DNA of 64,000 nucleotides from Cinnamomum chago (GCA_038049695.1 CP142453.1:131306001-131370000); one strand, 5' to 3'; positions 45,611 through 58,689 are shown, numbered from the stretch's first letter. The notes: generated by a model not told the origin, from the sequence alone. Numbers and translations: made by a program.

Positions 45611-47976
45611 GGTTTTATTCTTTTAGTGAGAAAATGACTGCCACTAATAATCTTATCAAGAAAGCGATGGTGTCATTTAGATCTTTACGTTGATGTATAT
45701 CAAGCTGTTACAAAATGGCTTGGAGCTTATGTTTTATGGGCTTTAGCTGAAACACCCGCAGCCTTGATTACTCAGTGCTCTTTAGTTACCTCAAGCATAA
45801 GCTTTATGCAAATTTCTTGGTAGATAAATACATTTGTAGTTTTAAGGCATACGGTGAAATGGGCTTCATCAAAAGGATTATTAAAAAGGTGAATGATGTA
45901 GCATGTAAGGTGAATTTGTAGATGAGAGCTTCAATTTTTCACCTATTGAATTAGTGGATGGATGGGTATCATTTCATATCTTTCTTATGGTATTCAATTT
46001 TAAGGGATTTTATTTGATGGTCATTTTTAAATACACCTTCTTTCTTCATTTTTAACATCTTATAGATGGAGGATAGGTATTCAATCACATGAAAGTAATT
46101 GCCTCCATCACTAGGTGACTATCATCCAAAAGAAGGAAGATTTATTTAATTTTTTTAAATCTGATTTGGACGGTGATCTTTATTATCTGTGAAGATGATG
46201 AAACAATGAGTATGGATATCCCTACTCGTATATGCAGGTGAGCGGGGATATCGCCGACAAAAAAAAAAAGAAAAAAAGAAGTAAAAAGGGCCCGTGTGAC
46301 TATTATGGTCGGTTTATATCTTTTAGGCCTTTTTTGGTATATAATGAACCTAAAGAGATTTTTTCGATAGAATCATCTATAATATATTAAACTTAACTTC
46401 TTTTAAAAAGAAATCTAAAGAATTAATTCAATATCTAATATTAATATCAGAAGTGAACATTTTTGTAAAGACAGAATTGTCTTTATGATTGATAACCACC
46501 TGATTCTTCTATGTATATGAGCCGATCCTTTTGGAAACCAGTTTATATTATACTCATGTTTTTGTATGAGCATCGTCTTTCTCATTGTTATTAAATACCT
46601 TTCAAGTAAAGTTACAATAAATGTCCAATTGGGTCGGGCCTTTGTCCAGAATCTTGAACAAACTGACCACCCCACCTCCTAATCAAGGGCTGGTTTGTGT
46701 ACATGCAGCCCGAAAATTAGTTACTTTTCCAAAAAAACTGACTACACAAACATGCCCGAAAGCTCACACGAGTTCTTCTCTACCTTCATATGCTCACACT
46801 CTTGCTGCAGCGTACACCAAACCATCAAGAAATGCAAGACCCTCCTTAATTTCATGGGGTCCCAAGTGAAGAAACTTGCACGGATGCACGGTGCGCCTTG
46901 CACAGTAGAGAATCATCCATTAGGTAGGAGCTCTTATTTGAGATTGAATTGAGATTAACATCAAGTTGCAGGCTTTTCAAACTGAATTTGGTAAGCAACT
47001 CAAGCTCAATATGAAGCTCGAACATGAGCAGCCATGAGATGCACACCCATACATGCAAAAGAACCACCTAGGAACAATATCGATGTTCTAGTAGCATGAC
47101 TTTGGGCCGGATGACCTACTAACATTAATTTAGGTAAAAAGATCCCAACACCACATGGTATGGTATCTATATATGATAAATATTAGGCCCAATTTGCCCC
47201 TCCCAAAGTAGGCCTATTGAAGGTGGCCCAAAGTAGTAGATAGAAGATGGTACTCTAATGGTGATTATGTAAAGCATAAATTAAGAGAGAACTATCATAC
47301 GTTACATGGGCATGGGCCTGTAACCCCCTAGGTGAGCTCGCCCATTTGTTCCATGGGCTCCAGCCCAGTGGAGCCCGCCTGGTCGAATGGGTGTATACTG
47401 GGTGTCTTTGGCAGTTTATAGTGGGCAGTGAGATCAAAGGTGTTGTGGTTGTCGCCCAAAAAGAAAAAAAAACTTGACATACGCATGCGTCTGTATTGGA
47501 GGGAGATTCATGATATGGGCATTCAAGGATAACTGTTTATCCTACTTCACTGAGGGAGCTGATTTCTATGGTAGATGTACTTTGTTTTCTTCTGAATAAT
47601 CAGAATTGAGATGTGTATGTCTGTTACTTACCATAGACATTATTTACTGGATTTATACCTTCCTCTCATTGAAATTCCAAGAGGTACATTTTCACTGTTT
47701 CAAGCTAGCTGGCACCGCCTTCAGAAAAACTGACCACATACATAGCTAGGATAAGATCAGAACGCCAATGGAAATATTTGGGAATAAGAAAATGATGAGA
47801 GGGAGAGAGAGTTTTGGTTTGAATGCCAACAAAAGGAACCTCTTAATCGAGGTCACACAATCAAGAATATAGCCATCATGCCCTTCTTAGAATCATAAGA
47901 CTGGAGTTATGAACTCAGTTCTTGGGTCCTTCCCCATTTCAATCACCTTATTCCCTTCCTTTTTTCTTTTTTAACC
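45374..47976. other. Intergenic, no gene recognised
   Basis: AT-rich with only short open frames. No element with supported ends was identified. Confidence 0.4.
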
Positions 47977-48074
47977 AGGAGGATTTGATTGAAAGAATTG
48001 TGAAAAACTTTTTCAAATCTTCATTTTCCTTTTTGAAATTGAGCCAAAAGTTTGATACCTTTTGAAAATTTTCC
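47977..48074. repeat. Fragment of the 29605-type MULE MITE
   Basis: GATTTGATTGAAAGAATTGT, GAAATTGAGCCAAAAG and TTTTGAAAATTTTCC follow the order of the right terminal repeat of the element at 29605-30143. The left arm is absent, so this is a truncated relic. Confidence 0.5.
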
Positions 48075-48080
48075 ATTATA

Positions 48081-51000
48081 ATATATTAAGCTGTAAGGGT
48101 TTTCCAAGTGATTTGGACTGTTGGTTACAATTTTGACGGTAAATTATTATTCTCTCCTCCATCATTTCTCGTAACTATCCATGTATTGTCATTTTACATT
48201 TCAAATGTGGGTCCACCACTGGGTTTATCATTAAAAAAAAAGGCCATCTTTGTGATTAATCCAACGGTGGGATATTCAAATGGAGTGAAATTCTGGCTGT
48301 GGATCCACCGGGTTTGAAAACAGCGAGCCCATGTAAAAAGATTTTTTTTCAATCTACTCAAACCCATACAATTTTGATCCACTTCCAATGATGACATATG
48401 GATCTGAACGTCCTATATATGGTTAGGTGATTGGCCTAATATTACGTAATTTAACACTGGCAAATGGGCTGGACCCATTTATTAAACGGGTTCCATACTC
48501 TTAACCCACATCTGCTACAGATCAGCCCAACCTGATTCAAACCGACTTGTAAGTTTAACTTGAGTAAAACTTCATTTTAACAACCATTGGAGGTCCCTTA
48601 CCTAATGTTCCACAACCTCCATCAACCTTTTTATTTCCTATGCATTGAATCAATTCTGGCAAACTTTAGCCTATTTGTGAATGCTTTAACCAGGCCCATC
48701 TTCATTTTAAGAACATTTGACGGTTAATTGAAGGTAATACGGGTAAAATGGGTTGACCCTAATCCAACTTGATACCGACATGTATATTCTGGAGGTAGGT
48801 TGAGTGGGTAATACAAGGGTCAGGTCTGGACGGTTGATATTCACTGTGGTTGAATCCCATATACACGATTATAACCATCACATATTCTTCATCATGAATC
48901 CCAGTATACTGATATGACATGATTTCAAAATCTAAATACATGTGTATGGTTAAAACTGAGCATTTTGCAAATGATTGTTCATTTCCAGGCATGGTTCCAC
49001 CCTCCAAGAACTCCTAATCATTCTCTTGAAGCTCATCATTTTTATGATAAATGATGCGCTTGCCCCAAAATCACCTGGCCCAATAGGGAAATACCAATTC
49101 ATTGGTCCTTTCGATGCATTCAAATAGATTGCCACAAGAGCGCCATATTCTACGAGCCCAAACTATGCGAGTGAATAAATCCTCCTCTATTTGTTGCGAG
49201 TAGAGGGTTCGTTCTCTTTCCCCTTCTTCAAACTCCGATTTGTATTTTTCATATAGAAAAGTCCCCTTAGTTTTTTTTTTTTTACAACCATATGTCTCAA
49301 ATAGGAATAAAAATGAATTTAATTCTTAAGAAATAATAATGTGAAATGGAGAATGTTTTTGATAAGATCTTTATTAAATGGATTGCTTGCTTGAGATTTA
49401 TATCTATAAAAGGTCTCCATGAGAGATGCAGAAATTATTAATTTATATTATCTTAGAAAAACCAGCGTATGAATCCATCGATATTCGTTCCACCTCATAT
49501 ATATATATATATATTAAATATTAAAGCTATACCGAGGTTTGCTATGGCGTTTCGAGATGTATATTTGATTTCTTTAGGGTTTGATGTTTTATTTTTGGGT
49601 TTTTGGGTCGCATTGAGCTTATTGAAAGATAGAAATGAGGGGTCTACTTTTATCAAAACAACAAAAGATGGTGTTTTCATTTGTAACAAACAACTTGTAG
49701 GAATTATAGGGTCCTAAATATTTTGTTAGATTAGGGGTTTTGAAAACAGGTGTGACATAAAGGAAGGGATTGTTGTATTAGGAATCAAATTGATTGAGAT
49801 TTCTTTTTATTTGAGAAGAACATGGAATTGGAATAAAATTGAGGAGATGCAATCAACAGTGATTGGGAGTCCGGATTGTTGTACCAGGTTTATAAAATTT
49901 AAAAAAAGACCGAAATTATAATTGGAGTGAGCCTTACTGTGGGCATCCCAATTGAAAATTCCATAATCCACATCCGCTTTTCCTGCCATTACCGAAAACA
50001 AAATGAAATGAGTGAATATAAATAAAGATATATAATAAGGATGAACTTAATTAAAGTATAATTCTTTTTTATTTTGATTATTTTATTTTTTATTGGTAAT
50101 TAAAGAAAAATTATACATATTAAGTAAGTGTGATTTGATTGTAAAATCAATTCTCATTCTCCAACCGATTTCAATTGGGTTTTCTAATAGGGTACCGATC
50201 TCTGCATGTTTCATTATAGAATACAGATCTTTCAAACAAATAATAAAAATAATAAAAAAAGATGAATTTACATTAAGCTAAGATTTAATTTCTTAAATAT
50301 GTATATATATATATATATATATTTAAACATATCTGTTTTCCTATGCCACCTAGTCCTGATAAAAATTTTATGACTGCAATTTAGAAAAATAAATTAATAA
50401 ATAATTTTGAAAAAGAAATCATCAGATTTATGAAGTATGTTCAAAAGCACATGATACGAATTTAAAATAGTTAAGCATAAATCGAAAAGAAAAAATAAAC
50501 ACTTAGTTACTAGAATAGTTTGACTTAGATCTAGGTTATAGAACAATAACTGAATTGACTTAAAGAATATAAAAAAAAATGATAAAAATCACTTTTCTTT
50601 TATTATGTACTATTTTTTTTGTACATTTATAATATATAAAGTAGCAATTAGAAGTAAAACCTTTAAAATGAAAATTATTACACAATTCATGTAGATTTTT
50701 GTATTAGACACCCTAGCTTGAGTCGGCTCAATTTGCCGTGGGTAATACAATAATATGAACTTCTCAAGGAAATAAAACAAGATGTGGGTGGGGGTGTGAG
50801 ATTAATACATGAAAAATGAAATAAGTGTTTGATGGAAATAGAAGAGCATGCCCTATTTATAAGTTAATGGAGTGATAGATGATTGACAGGTGTTCAATTG
50901 CTAAATTAAAGTTGTCGCTTCAAATGTTACTCATCTAAATTGTCACACAAAAAAGATGATAATAAATTTCATCAAAAATATAATGTAAAGATAGGGAGTC

Positions 51001-53309
51001 ATAGATGATTACAAGTGTCATTGTTATAAAAAATTTGATTCTGAATGTTATTTATCTAAACTATCACACCAAAATAGATGTTATTAAGTATTAAAAAGTG
51101 ATTATAAATGGGTTAAACAGTGCACAATAATGTATGAATCTAAAGTTTACCCATTTGATAAGAATAAAGATATCAACCCAAATCCTTCTATGAAGTTATA
51201 AGGGTTAGCTAAACACTTAAATAATAGGTCACACTCAAGTTGAGTTATTTGAGTTAGGGCATGAGGCAAGTTAAGTTGAGTTGGAAGGTTAAATATTATA
51301 CATTAACTTAAGTCTAACTCAATCCATTGATTTATTAGGTAAAAGATGTTAACTCAAACCTATCAAAAATATAAAAAATCAATTCTAATTTTGAATTACC
51401 AAGTGAGTTTAAGTTGCGATTGCAAGTGGTAGGTCAGTGGAGAGGTACATTCCTTTCATAAAAGCAATCAGTGATCAATATTGAATTGTAGCATTGATGG
51501 TGAGGAATTTGGGTGAGTGAGTGCGTACGGTGTGTAGAAATTGAAAAGAAGGGACCCAAATTGATAGAGTCAGATGGTATAATGATTAAATAGATGAATT
51601 CCCCTCCCCCTACAGGAAAGTTTATTTTCTAAGCATGCACACATGGACATATATATGGTAATTAACATGACATGCAACCTTGTGGTTGGGACAACTATGC
51701 TATGGTGCTCTTCTCAATCAAGTATATTCCCAAAAAAAGAAGTATTTCCTCTGGATTACCCACCAAGAAAGTCACCTCTTCAACTTTGGTCTCTTAATCT
51801 CGGACCATACCCAGATCCAACCCCATATTTGACATTTCTAGCACATTTCCCATAAAGTGTCCCAATCTTCATCAGTTATCAAATCTTTTATGTCTCGAAT
51901 TCCGAGTTGTGATTTCGTCGTTGGATCTTTTGAGTCATGTAATCATGTTAAAAGATCGACAAAGAGAAAAATCCTTATATAATAATGCCCTAATTTATTC
52001 ACTGACATTCCCAATACCCAGACCTCTATAGGCTCGGAGGAGTGTTGGCCCACCACCAAATATTGTCTACAAGGCTAGATCACATATTGGGCAACAAAGA
52101 AACTACGAGAAGACAATACATAGCCCGAGATGCAGATGCCACATATATGCGGAGTAACAAGGATAGATTGAATACAGAATTAATACATAGGAGGAAATCA
52201 ATAGATGGATTCACAACAAGAGAAACTTTGGGAATGTCACCAATATTTGCCACAGTGGGAGCAAGTTGTGGAACTTAAAAGAGGCAAAAGGCCACTAGCA
52301 ATGACACACAGAATCTGCATGCATAGATGTTTTACAGTGGTCATTGGGGCTTCTTAGTTCTTAGACTGAATTTCTTGTTGGGGGAAGTAGCTTGCTGTAT
52401 GACAGTGCAACTGCTTTAAGGAGAAAGTTTAAGAGAACAGATTTGCTTCATCAAAGGTCTTTTCCATTTATCCACTGATTAATCAATTTAACTTAGGGAA
52501 GCATTGCAATTTCTCCTTTTAATAACAAAAATCTCATTAAAAAAGACGAGTAATTTTCGATGTCTGGCCCTTCTTTCTTCATTTTAGAACCACATTATCA
52601 TAATGGAAACCTTGTTTCAAGTATCAGGGGTCAGCTTTGTGATTTCAAACATCATGTTTAAATGGATGTAAATAACGAAATGCCAGGAAATCTATTGACA
52701 GAATGGAGAGGCTCATTTTGAAACTGGAAACTAGAAAAGGAATGATATACATGGTCCTGAACAGCTGAACCTTAGCAAGTGTACATTTGGTTGAGTTGCC
52801 AAGTCCATAACATTTGAGCACCATGGTTCAATTATCCAGGCTGCTAATTAGATGGGACCCAAGCAGGATAGGGGATGTGCCAAATTATCATATTAGATTT
52901 CGATTTCTTTAATAATTAGCCTACAATTAGAAAGATAGTAAGATCTTACAATCTCAAAGATTACGAAGTACCACCAAAAATCAAGATCTGGATAAGAAAC
53001 CAGCCCAACTCCACCGAATATACAAGGCGTGTCCAGAAACTGCATAGTTTAGTGAATCTCAAAACCCAATAGTGTTGCATAAGATTATAAAGGAGAAAAG
53101 ATAATTATCTTCTAAAGAACTTTACCTGTACTAAAAATATGTTGATAAAGTAAAGCCCCGTGTCTCACATTGCCTAAGTGGCAAGGCTGAAATACGTGTT
53201 TGAGCATTCCACCTATGAGTTTAAGCTTTTAGGGAGTAGATTTCGATACCGTCGTTCTGGGCCTACACGTAAGGGATATTCAAAATATCCAATGGTCATC
53301 CCTAACAGG
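48081..53309. other. Long AT-rich intergenic stretch
   Basis: No gene was supported in these 5.2 kb. TA microsatellites lie near 49497 and 50303. Stretches at 48455-48810 and 51170-51350 contain the CCCATTT/GGGTTGA words of old hAT-like relics, without provable ends. 53160-53280 resembles an LTR or terminal fragment (CTCACATTGCCTAAGTGG) but is unbounded. Confidence 0.4.
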
Positions 53310-53700
53310 GTAGTTTGATTCAAGGATTAGCGTTGATGCAGATGGAGCATCCATTACTAGTTGGATAAGGCTTTGATGGCTTTGATGACATTATAGAATG
53401 AAAAGGGCTTAAAGAAAAAACTCCCAAGAGGCTGAACTTCTTATGGCAAAGTTCAGGGATCCAAAACTTAGTCATAGAAGGGGATTGTATCATGCTCGTT
53501 GAGCCCCTACACAAATCTTGTTAGCTTTTCATGGGTTTTTATGGTAACATACTAACATGGAGGAACTTGTTAGAAAGTCTAGCCCATTTCTAGAGAGGTG
53601 GGAAATCAGGTGTTGTAGGCTATCTTAAAATAGGGCAACTGATAAATTTTCATACACTATGATTACTGCTACCTGAATTTAGAGCCTAATAGAGTTCTGA
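53310..53700 (+). pseudogene. Degraded non-LTR RNase H-like fragment
   Basis: Pieces in different frames read VDADGAS (about 53331), QEAELL (about 53420), NLVIEGDCIMLVE (about 53463-53503) and NRATDKFSYT (about 53625). Their order matches the plant RVT_3/RNase H domain: a DGA core, an AE..A helix, an EGD strand and a C-terminal N..AD motif. Many stops and frameshifts show it is dead. It may be the 3' end of an older LINE beside the one at 53715. Confidence 0.5.
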
Positions 53701-53714
53701 AACATCAGGTGTCG

Positions 53715-55772
53715 GGTTTGTGAGGTAATATTTTGAGGTTTGGAGATTTGTCTTTTGTGGGGGGTGAGTTGTTTAGGAGGGGAATTGGTTTCAAAGTGGG
53801 GGAGGGAAGCCGTGTTTGTTTTTGGGTTGATGATTGGTTGGGGTTGGGTCCTTTATCTTTGTCTTATTCTAGATTGTTTAGACTGGTGCTCAACAAGTGG
53901 ACTTTGGTCAAAGATTGTTATACGGGTGAAGGGGGATTTGGGTCTTGGGATTTATACTTAGGAGGTTCTTGCATTAATTTGAGGAGTCTGAGTTTGTGTC
54001 TATGAAGACTATTCTTTCTAACGTCTTCTTTTGCAGAGATATAGCAGATTCTCGCATTTGGACGCTTAGCCCCTCCAGTGCCTTTTCTTTAGTCCTTCTC
54101 CAAGGAATTGGAGGGCTCTCCAAGTATCAGAGCTTCATTATCATTGGCTTGGTTAGGCTTGGCTCCTCCTAAGGTGGAGACTTTCGTGTGGTTGGCTTTA
54201 TTTGGAAAAACTTCTACGGCAGACAACCTTAGATAAAGAGGATTGGATTCAGCGGCTCTTTCAGACTTATGTGTGTTGTGTGAGAAGGACAATGAGACGA
54301 CAGACCATCTATTTGTGCATTGCAAGTTCTCTTACTCTTTGTGGTGTAGGCTTCTAGCATGGTGTGGTGTTCTATGGAGCTTCCCAAAGTCGTTGGTGGG
54401 GCTATTTGAAGCATGGCGGTTTTTTCCTTTTTTTTGGTAGCCGCTTGATTCCTTGGAGGCTTATCCCTTTTGTTATTTTGTGGTTGGTGTGGAAAGAGAG
54501 GAACAATAGGATTTTCAAAGGGTCTTTGTTGACCGTGGAAGATTTATCACAATTTGTGGTGGTTCAAGTTGCAAAATGGGCCTCCTTCAAGAAGGAATTT
54601 GACACTTTAAGGGCACGTTTGTGTACACACCCTTTCCGCGGAAAGAGGAAATTGCCACGTCAGCAAATTCCATAGAAATGAAAACATCGGAAAATGATTT
54701 CCATAGAATTTAGAAATTCATGTTTGGTGCAAAAAGAGTTTCCTCATTGAATTGGTGCAGATGTTGTTTGGTGCGGCTGTGGATTCCTTATAGAAAATCA
54801 AAATTTCTTATTTGGTGATATAATTTTTTGAAGAAAAATAACATAACATGTATATTATTTATTTAACATTAAATAATAATTTATATAAAGAAATAAAAAA
54901 TGAAAGAGTTATAGGGTTTTTGGGTTGAAATGGACAAGAGTGAGGAAAAGAGGAAGAAGTTTTCCGAGGAAAACCATTTCCCATACCCCCCATGGGAAAC
55001 CCATTTCCATAATTATTAAGGAAAATGCTGACGAGGCAGGAAAGCATTTCCGCGGAATTGTTCTGCACCAAACACCGGAAAAATAGGTTTTCCGTGGAAA
55101 ATCGCCAACTTTTCCGCGGAAAAGCGTTACACAAACATGCCCTAAGAGTAAATGGTGAGATGCATAACCCAGAGGCTTCCTTATATTGTGGGAGAAAGAA
55201 GGTGAAAAAGGTGGTGCATTGGGTCCCTCCCATTGTAGGGGCATTGAAGCTTAATGTGGATGGAGCAGCTAAAGGAAAGCCTGGACCGGTAGGTATTGAT
55301 GGGGTGCTTTGTGATAGTGGAGGTATTGTGTTAACTTTGTTCTCTAAGAAAGTTGGGATATTAAAGTCTAATGAGGCAGAGGTGTTGGTCATCTTAGAAG
55401 TTGTTCAAATGTTTGCCTCCTCCTTTAATTCAAGGTTAGAGGTGAAAAGCGACTCTCTCAATGCTATTTCGTGGGTGTCATCTTCAGATGCTATTCCTTG
55501 GAGAATTCAATTTTACCTTAATGAGATCAGAGCCTTAACGTCCTCGATTCAAGTGAAGTTCTAATATGTTGGGAAGTCGACAAATAGTTTTTGTTGATTC
55601 ACTAGCTAAGGGATGAATAGGTCTTCTAACTTGGTAGCTTTTGCCGTGTGATGTTTCATTATTTTTGCTTTTCATTTTTGTGGTATAAATCTTTTATACC
55701 ATCTTGTCATTTTGATTTATCTTGTGGGCTTCTTGTATTTGGCTTTCTCTTCTAATATAATTTACCGCACCT
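53715..55772 (+). mobile_element. 5'-truncated LINE: zf-RVT plus RNase H regions, split by a Harbinger MITE
   Basis: 53733-54005 encodes VCFWVDDWLGLGPLSLSYSR. 54243-54440 encodes LCVLCEKDNETTDHLFVHCK, the zf-RVT Cys/His pattern, and 54480-54610 encodes LWLVWKERNNRIFKG. 55146-55564 encodes an RNase H domain (LNVDGAAKGKPGPVG, KSNEAEVLVILEVV, LEVKSDSLNAISWV). The chain is in frame across the MITE at 54611-55142, but has frameshifts elsewhere (near 54005-54240, 54440 and 55590). It ends with a T-rich 3' UTR and TTACCGCACCTTTCAATAA, where a hAT element has inserted. The copy is non-functional. Confidence 0.8.
54611..55142. mobile_element. PIF/Harbinger (Tourist-like) MITE in the LINE
   Basis: The left end GGGCACGTTTGTGTACAC matches the complement of the right end, GGGCATGTTTGTGTAACG. 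Inverted similarity continues through TTTCCGCGGAAA and a subterminal block near TGACGTGGC/GCTGACGAGGC. Both flanks are TAA (54608-54610 and 55143-55145). Removing the element with one TAA rejoins the LINE frame as DTLR-VNGEM. 532 bp, non-coding. Confidence 0.85.
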
Positions 55773-55780
55773 TTCAATAA

Positions 55781-56308
55781 GGGTGCACAAAAAATCCGTC
55801 GATCCGTAAAACCAATTCGATCCGCGGATTTTTAACCGAACCGAAGGTAAACGGATTGGTGACGGATTGAAAATCTTGTAATCCGTTAGCCACGGATCAA
55901 TAATGGATTTCACCCTCAATCCGCGGATTCAATTCGATCCGATCCATTGACATTAAATATAAATAAAAAAAAACTTAAAAGGATATAAATATAAGTTAAG
56001 AGGTCTGTATATAAAAAAAAGAAAAAAAATTCAAGAGTCAAAATGTAATCCACTTTCATATATAAGTATAACAAATAAAACCCTAGACCAAATTTCACCT
56101 TAACCTTGAGAGCATGCTCTTCAAATTTTCTTTAACATTAGATTCAACGGATTGAATGTATTAATCCAATCTGATCCGGTCCTCTACAGATCGGATCGCA
56201 ATGGTTTTTAACTGCCACGGATTGGTGACGGATTCCATTTCCATCAATCCGTAAGTAATGGATTGGTGACGGATTTGGCTTAATCCGAACCAATCCGATC
56301 CATGTGCC
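55781..56308. mobile_element. Non-autonomous hAT-like element at the LINE 3' end
   Basis: The left end GGGTGCACAAAAAATCCG and the complement of the right end, GGCACATGGATCGG, share a core. Both sides are rich in GGATTGGTGACGGATT and AATCCG words. Flanks TTCAATAA (55773-55780) and TTCATTAA (56309-56316) match at 7 of 8 positions. The duplicated target is the terminal sequence of the LINE. Confidence 0.65.
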
Positions 56309-56316
56309 TTCATTAA

Positions 56317-57258
56317 AGATGCAAGCATCCGAAGGCTATGGAAATATATAACTCAAATTTTGCTTTGACAATCACAGGTGCAACTTGCATCTGTAGAGAA
56401 TTAGCAGACGGGATGGAAGAGACGCTTTAAGAACTGATGAGAAGATCTAAGTTGGAGAGAAGTTACATTTTTTTTCTCATTCCTGCTTGATGCATTGTGT
56501 GTTGCTCTAAACTTCTGTAATGTTGCGTTTAATATAATCATCTTCCTAGTAATATAGAAAGAAAGAGAAATCTTTAGGACTAGGTATTTTTCACATTTTT
56601 CCCTAGAATGAAACTCTTGTTTCCAGGGAGAGCAGTCATGACATTAACTTCTTTCTCCACAGCTGGTATGACTAGGCCAAAAGCCAACTTCCACAATCAT
56701 GCCCAAACAAACCTTTTCGACGGGAGTTCACCCTCAACCATATAGGTAACAACAGTGTAAAGCTGCAGCCATTCTATACCTTCATCAATATCTTAAAAAC
56801 TTGGAAATCTGGAATGACTTTGAAGGCCAGGAAGCACATTGAGCTCACCAAACACAGTGGCTTAAGAACCAAGTTGAATAGAGTGACTCTGGGCGAGTAA
56901 AATGAGTTTTTTTAACCACCATAAGGAGAATGAACATAACAAAAAGCCATACTCAACACATGTTCATGCTCAGACTTGCTTTTCAAACAAGCCTTTAAGT
57001 CAGTGTAACCAATATCCATCTATTATCAACCTGCAAAAATTAGAGAGAAATGACAGCACTCTCCGATCAATCAAACACCTCCTCTACCTCATAGCAGTCT
57101 TTCCACTCTTGAGTTGGTGAAATGCAAACATAGCTATGGATTAGTCTCAAAATAATACATACAACAAACTCAATTCAAACCCTTTGCAACTAAGTTAATG
57201 TGGCCAGAAGAGAAGAGATAAGGGCTTCAACAGAGGGTCATATAGGCAAAACACTACT
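56317..57258 (-). other. 3' flank of the kinase gene
   Basis: No second gene was recognised. The sequence directly to the right ends the kinase frame (TGA, read on the minus strand), so its 3' UTR would extend leftwards from 57258. Confidence 0.4.
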
Positions 57259-57938
57259 TCAATGAGAAGAGCATGATTGTGGTGGGATCTTATCAAGTAT
57301 TTGTAGGGCTTCCTTCATTGAAGGCCTCTTCTGTGGGGTCACAGATGCACAGCTAAACCCAAGCTTAAAACACGCCAGAAGGGCCTCCTCCTTGCCTTCC
57401 ATGTCATCCCTCAGAGCCACATCTACCATCTTCAATACCCGATTCTTCTCTCCAGAAATGATGTTCCATTCACTGTTGATGCTGCCACTTACTTCTGTGT
57501 CTGAGAACACCTTCCCTGAGAGGAGCTCCAATAAAACTATTCCAAATGAGTAGACATCCCATTTTGAGTTTGGTTTCAAGTTCTTAAGTGACTCAGGTGC
57601 ATGGTAAGGTGATGTGCATCGTGTAGAAACACTGGGGATGGCCCCAGTTGACGGCGCATCTTGGTGGTTGTCTCGCGGAAGTGAGGAAGACCTTTTGCTG
57701 CCAAACTGTGTGGCCAAGCCACTAGTACCCTTGCTGGGGTTGTCACTTGATGCCAGCTTATCCATGCCGAAGTCACTGATCTTTGGCTCCATGTCTTCAC
57801 CAAGCAGGATGTTGCTTGGTTTCAGGTTTCCATGGAAATACTTCTTCTCGTGGAGGTACATTAATCCCCTGGCTACCCCCCTTGCTATTCTGACCCGGAT
57901 ATCCCATGACAGCTGACACGGAGTGGAACCCTGCTTCT
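57259..57938 (-). CDS. LRR-III receptor-like kinase, C-lobe exon (partial)
   Basis: The minus-strand exon reads GSTPCQLSWDIRVRIARG, then HGNLKPSNILLG (catalytic loop), ISDFGMDKL (DFG), SPYHAPESLKNLKPNSKWDV (APE-type), YSFGIVLLELLSGKVF and CFKLGFSCASVTPQKRPSMK. It ends at TGA. This matches the second exon of Arabidopsis LRR-III kinases such as At2g23300, At4g37250 and At4g34220. The HRD motif is replaced by HGN, so the catalytic aspartate is missing, as in most of that class, and the protein is probably a pseudokinase or atypical. A 3' splice site (GAGAGCAG) precedes 57938; the open frame continues to 58026 but loses similarity there. The exon with LRRs, membrane helix and N-lobe is not found as far as 64000, so the gene has a very long intron or is a truncated copy. 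No internal stop is present. Confidence 0.8.
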
Positions 57939-58489
57939 CTGCTCTCATCAAAACAACCAGCGCATTTTGGTAAAACCAATCAGTTTCTGCTGGGGGATGC
58001 CAGCCAAAATCTACTCCAAATTGCAATCAAGAATTTTGATATTTGCAGGAGTCCACTAATAAATAATAAATAAATCGATAACAGGCACTGCCATGGATGC
58101 TCTAACCTGCCCTTTTATCACCTTTATCCAAATGAACATTATCTTTCAGCAGACCATGCAAATTGTATAATTCCACTGTATAGGAACTACTGTTTACCGT
58201 CTGTTTTTGGGCATTGACAAAGTACCAATGGGGAGAGCTGAAAACTTTGTGAGCAACTTCAAATTCAGGAAGGCAGCAGCACCCCTTCGATAGCTGAAAG
58301 TGGGGTTACCCTATATTACAGGTGTCACCAGATAATTGGTCCATATGGCTCACATGGGTTCAGTTCTAAAGAGGCGAGACCAATCAGTTCCAAATCTAGG
58401 ATCAAACGTGGTCCATTTAAAAGTGCACAAGGCACATGGGGCCCACTGCTCTCTTCCCCTTCCATGCCTTTCACAGGCTAAACAAAATA
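57939..58489 (-). other. Presumed intron or flank of the kinase gene
   Basis: If the kinase is intact, this is its intron. No LRR or N-lobe sequence was recognised. Confidence 0.4.
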
Positions 58490-58685
58490 GGAGTCCGGAT
58501 GAAACTGGGAGATATGTTTCACCCAATCCAAATTCGCCAACTGTATAAAATCTCATGCCAACTAATACACCCTCTCAATTGCCTCTTTGGAATGCGAAAA
58601 CTAAGGAAGAGATTTTACACAATTGGTGAATTTGGATTGAGTAAAACAATATCTCGTTTCTACGAAGCAAGGGATCCAGACTCAA
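58490..58685. mobile_element. Foldback MITE
   Basis: AGATATGTTTCACCCAATCC, AAATTCGCCAACTGTATAAA and ATCTCATGCC in the left arm are the complement, with few mismatches, of GAGATTTTACACAATTGG, TGAATTTGGATTGAG and AAAACAATATCTCG in the right arm. The arms are ~75 bp and the loop ~45 bp. Target duplications were not resolved. Confidence 0.65.
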
Positions 58686-58689
58686 ACAA

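Noticed and set aside
54859..55392. 177-codon minus-strand frame
   Set aside because: It is antisense to the LINE RNase H region and runs through the Harbinger MITE boundary, so it is a shadow frame.
57614..57979. Frames on both strands within the kinase exon
   Set aside because: They are shadows of the kinase reading frame, which alone carries the conserved motifs.
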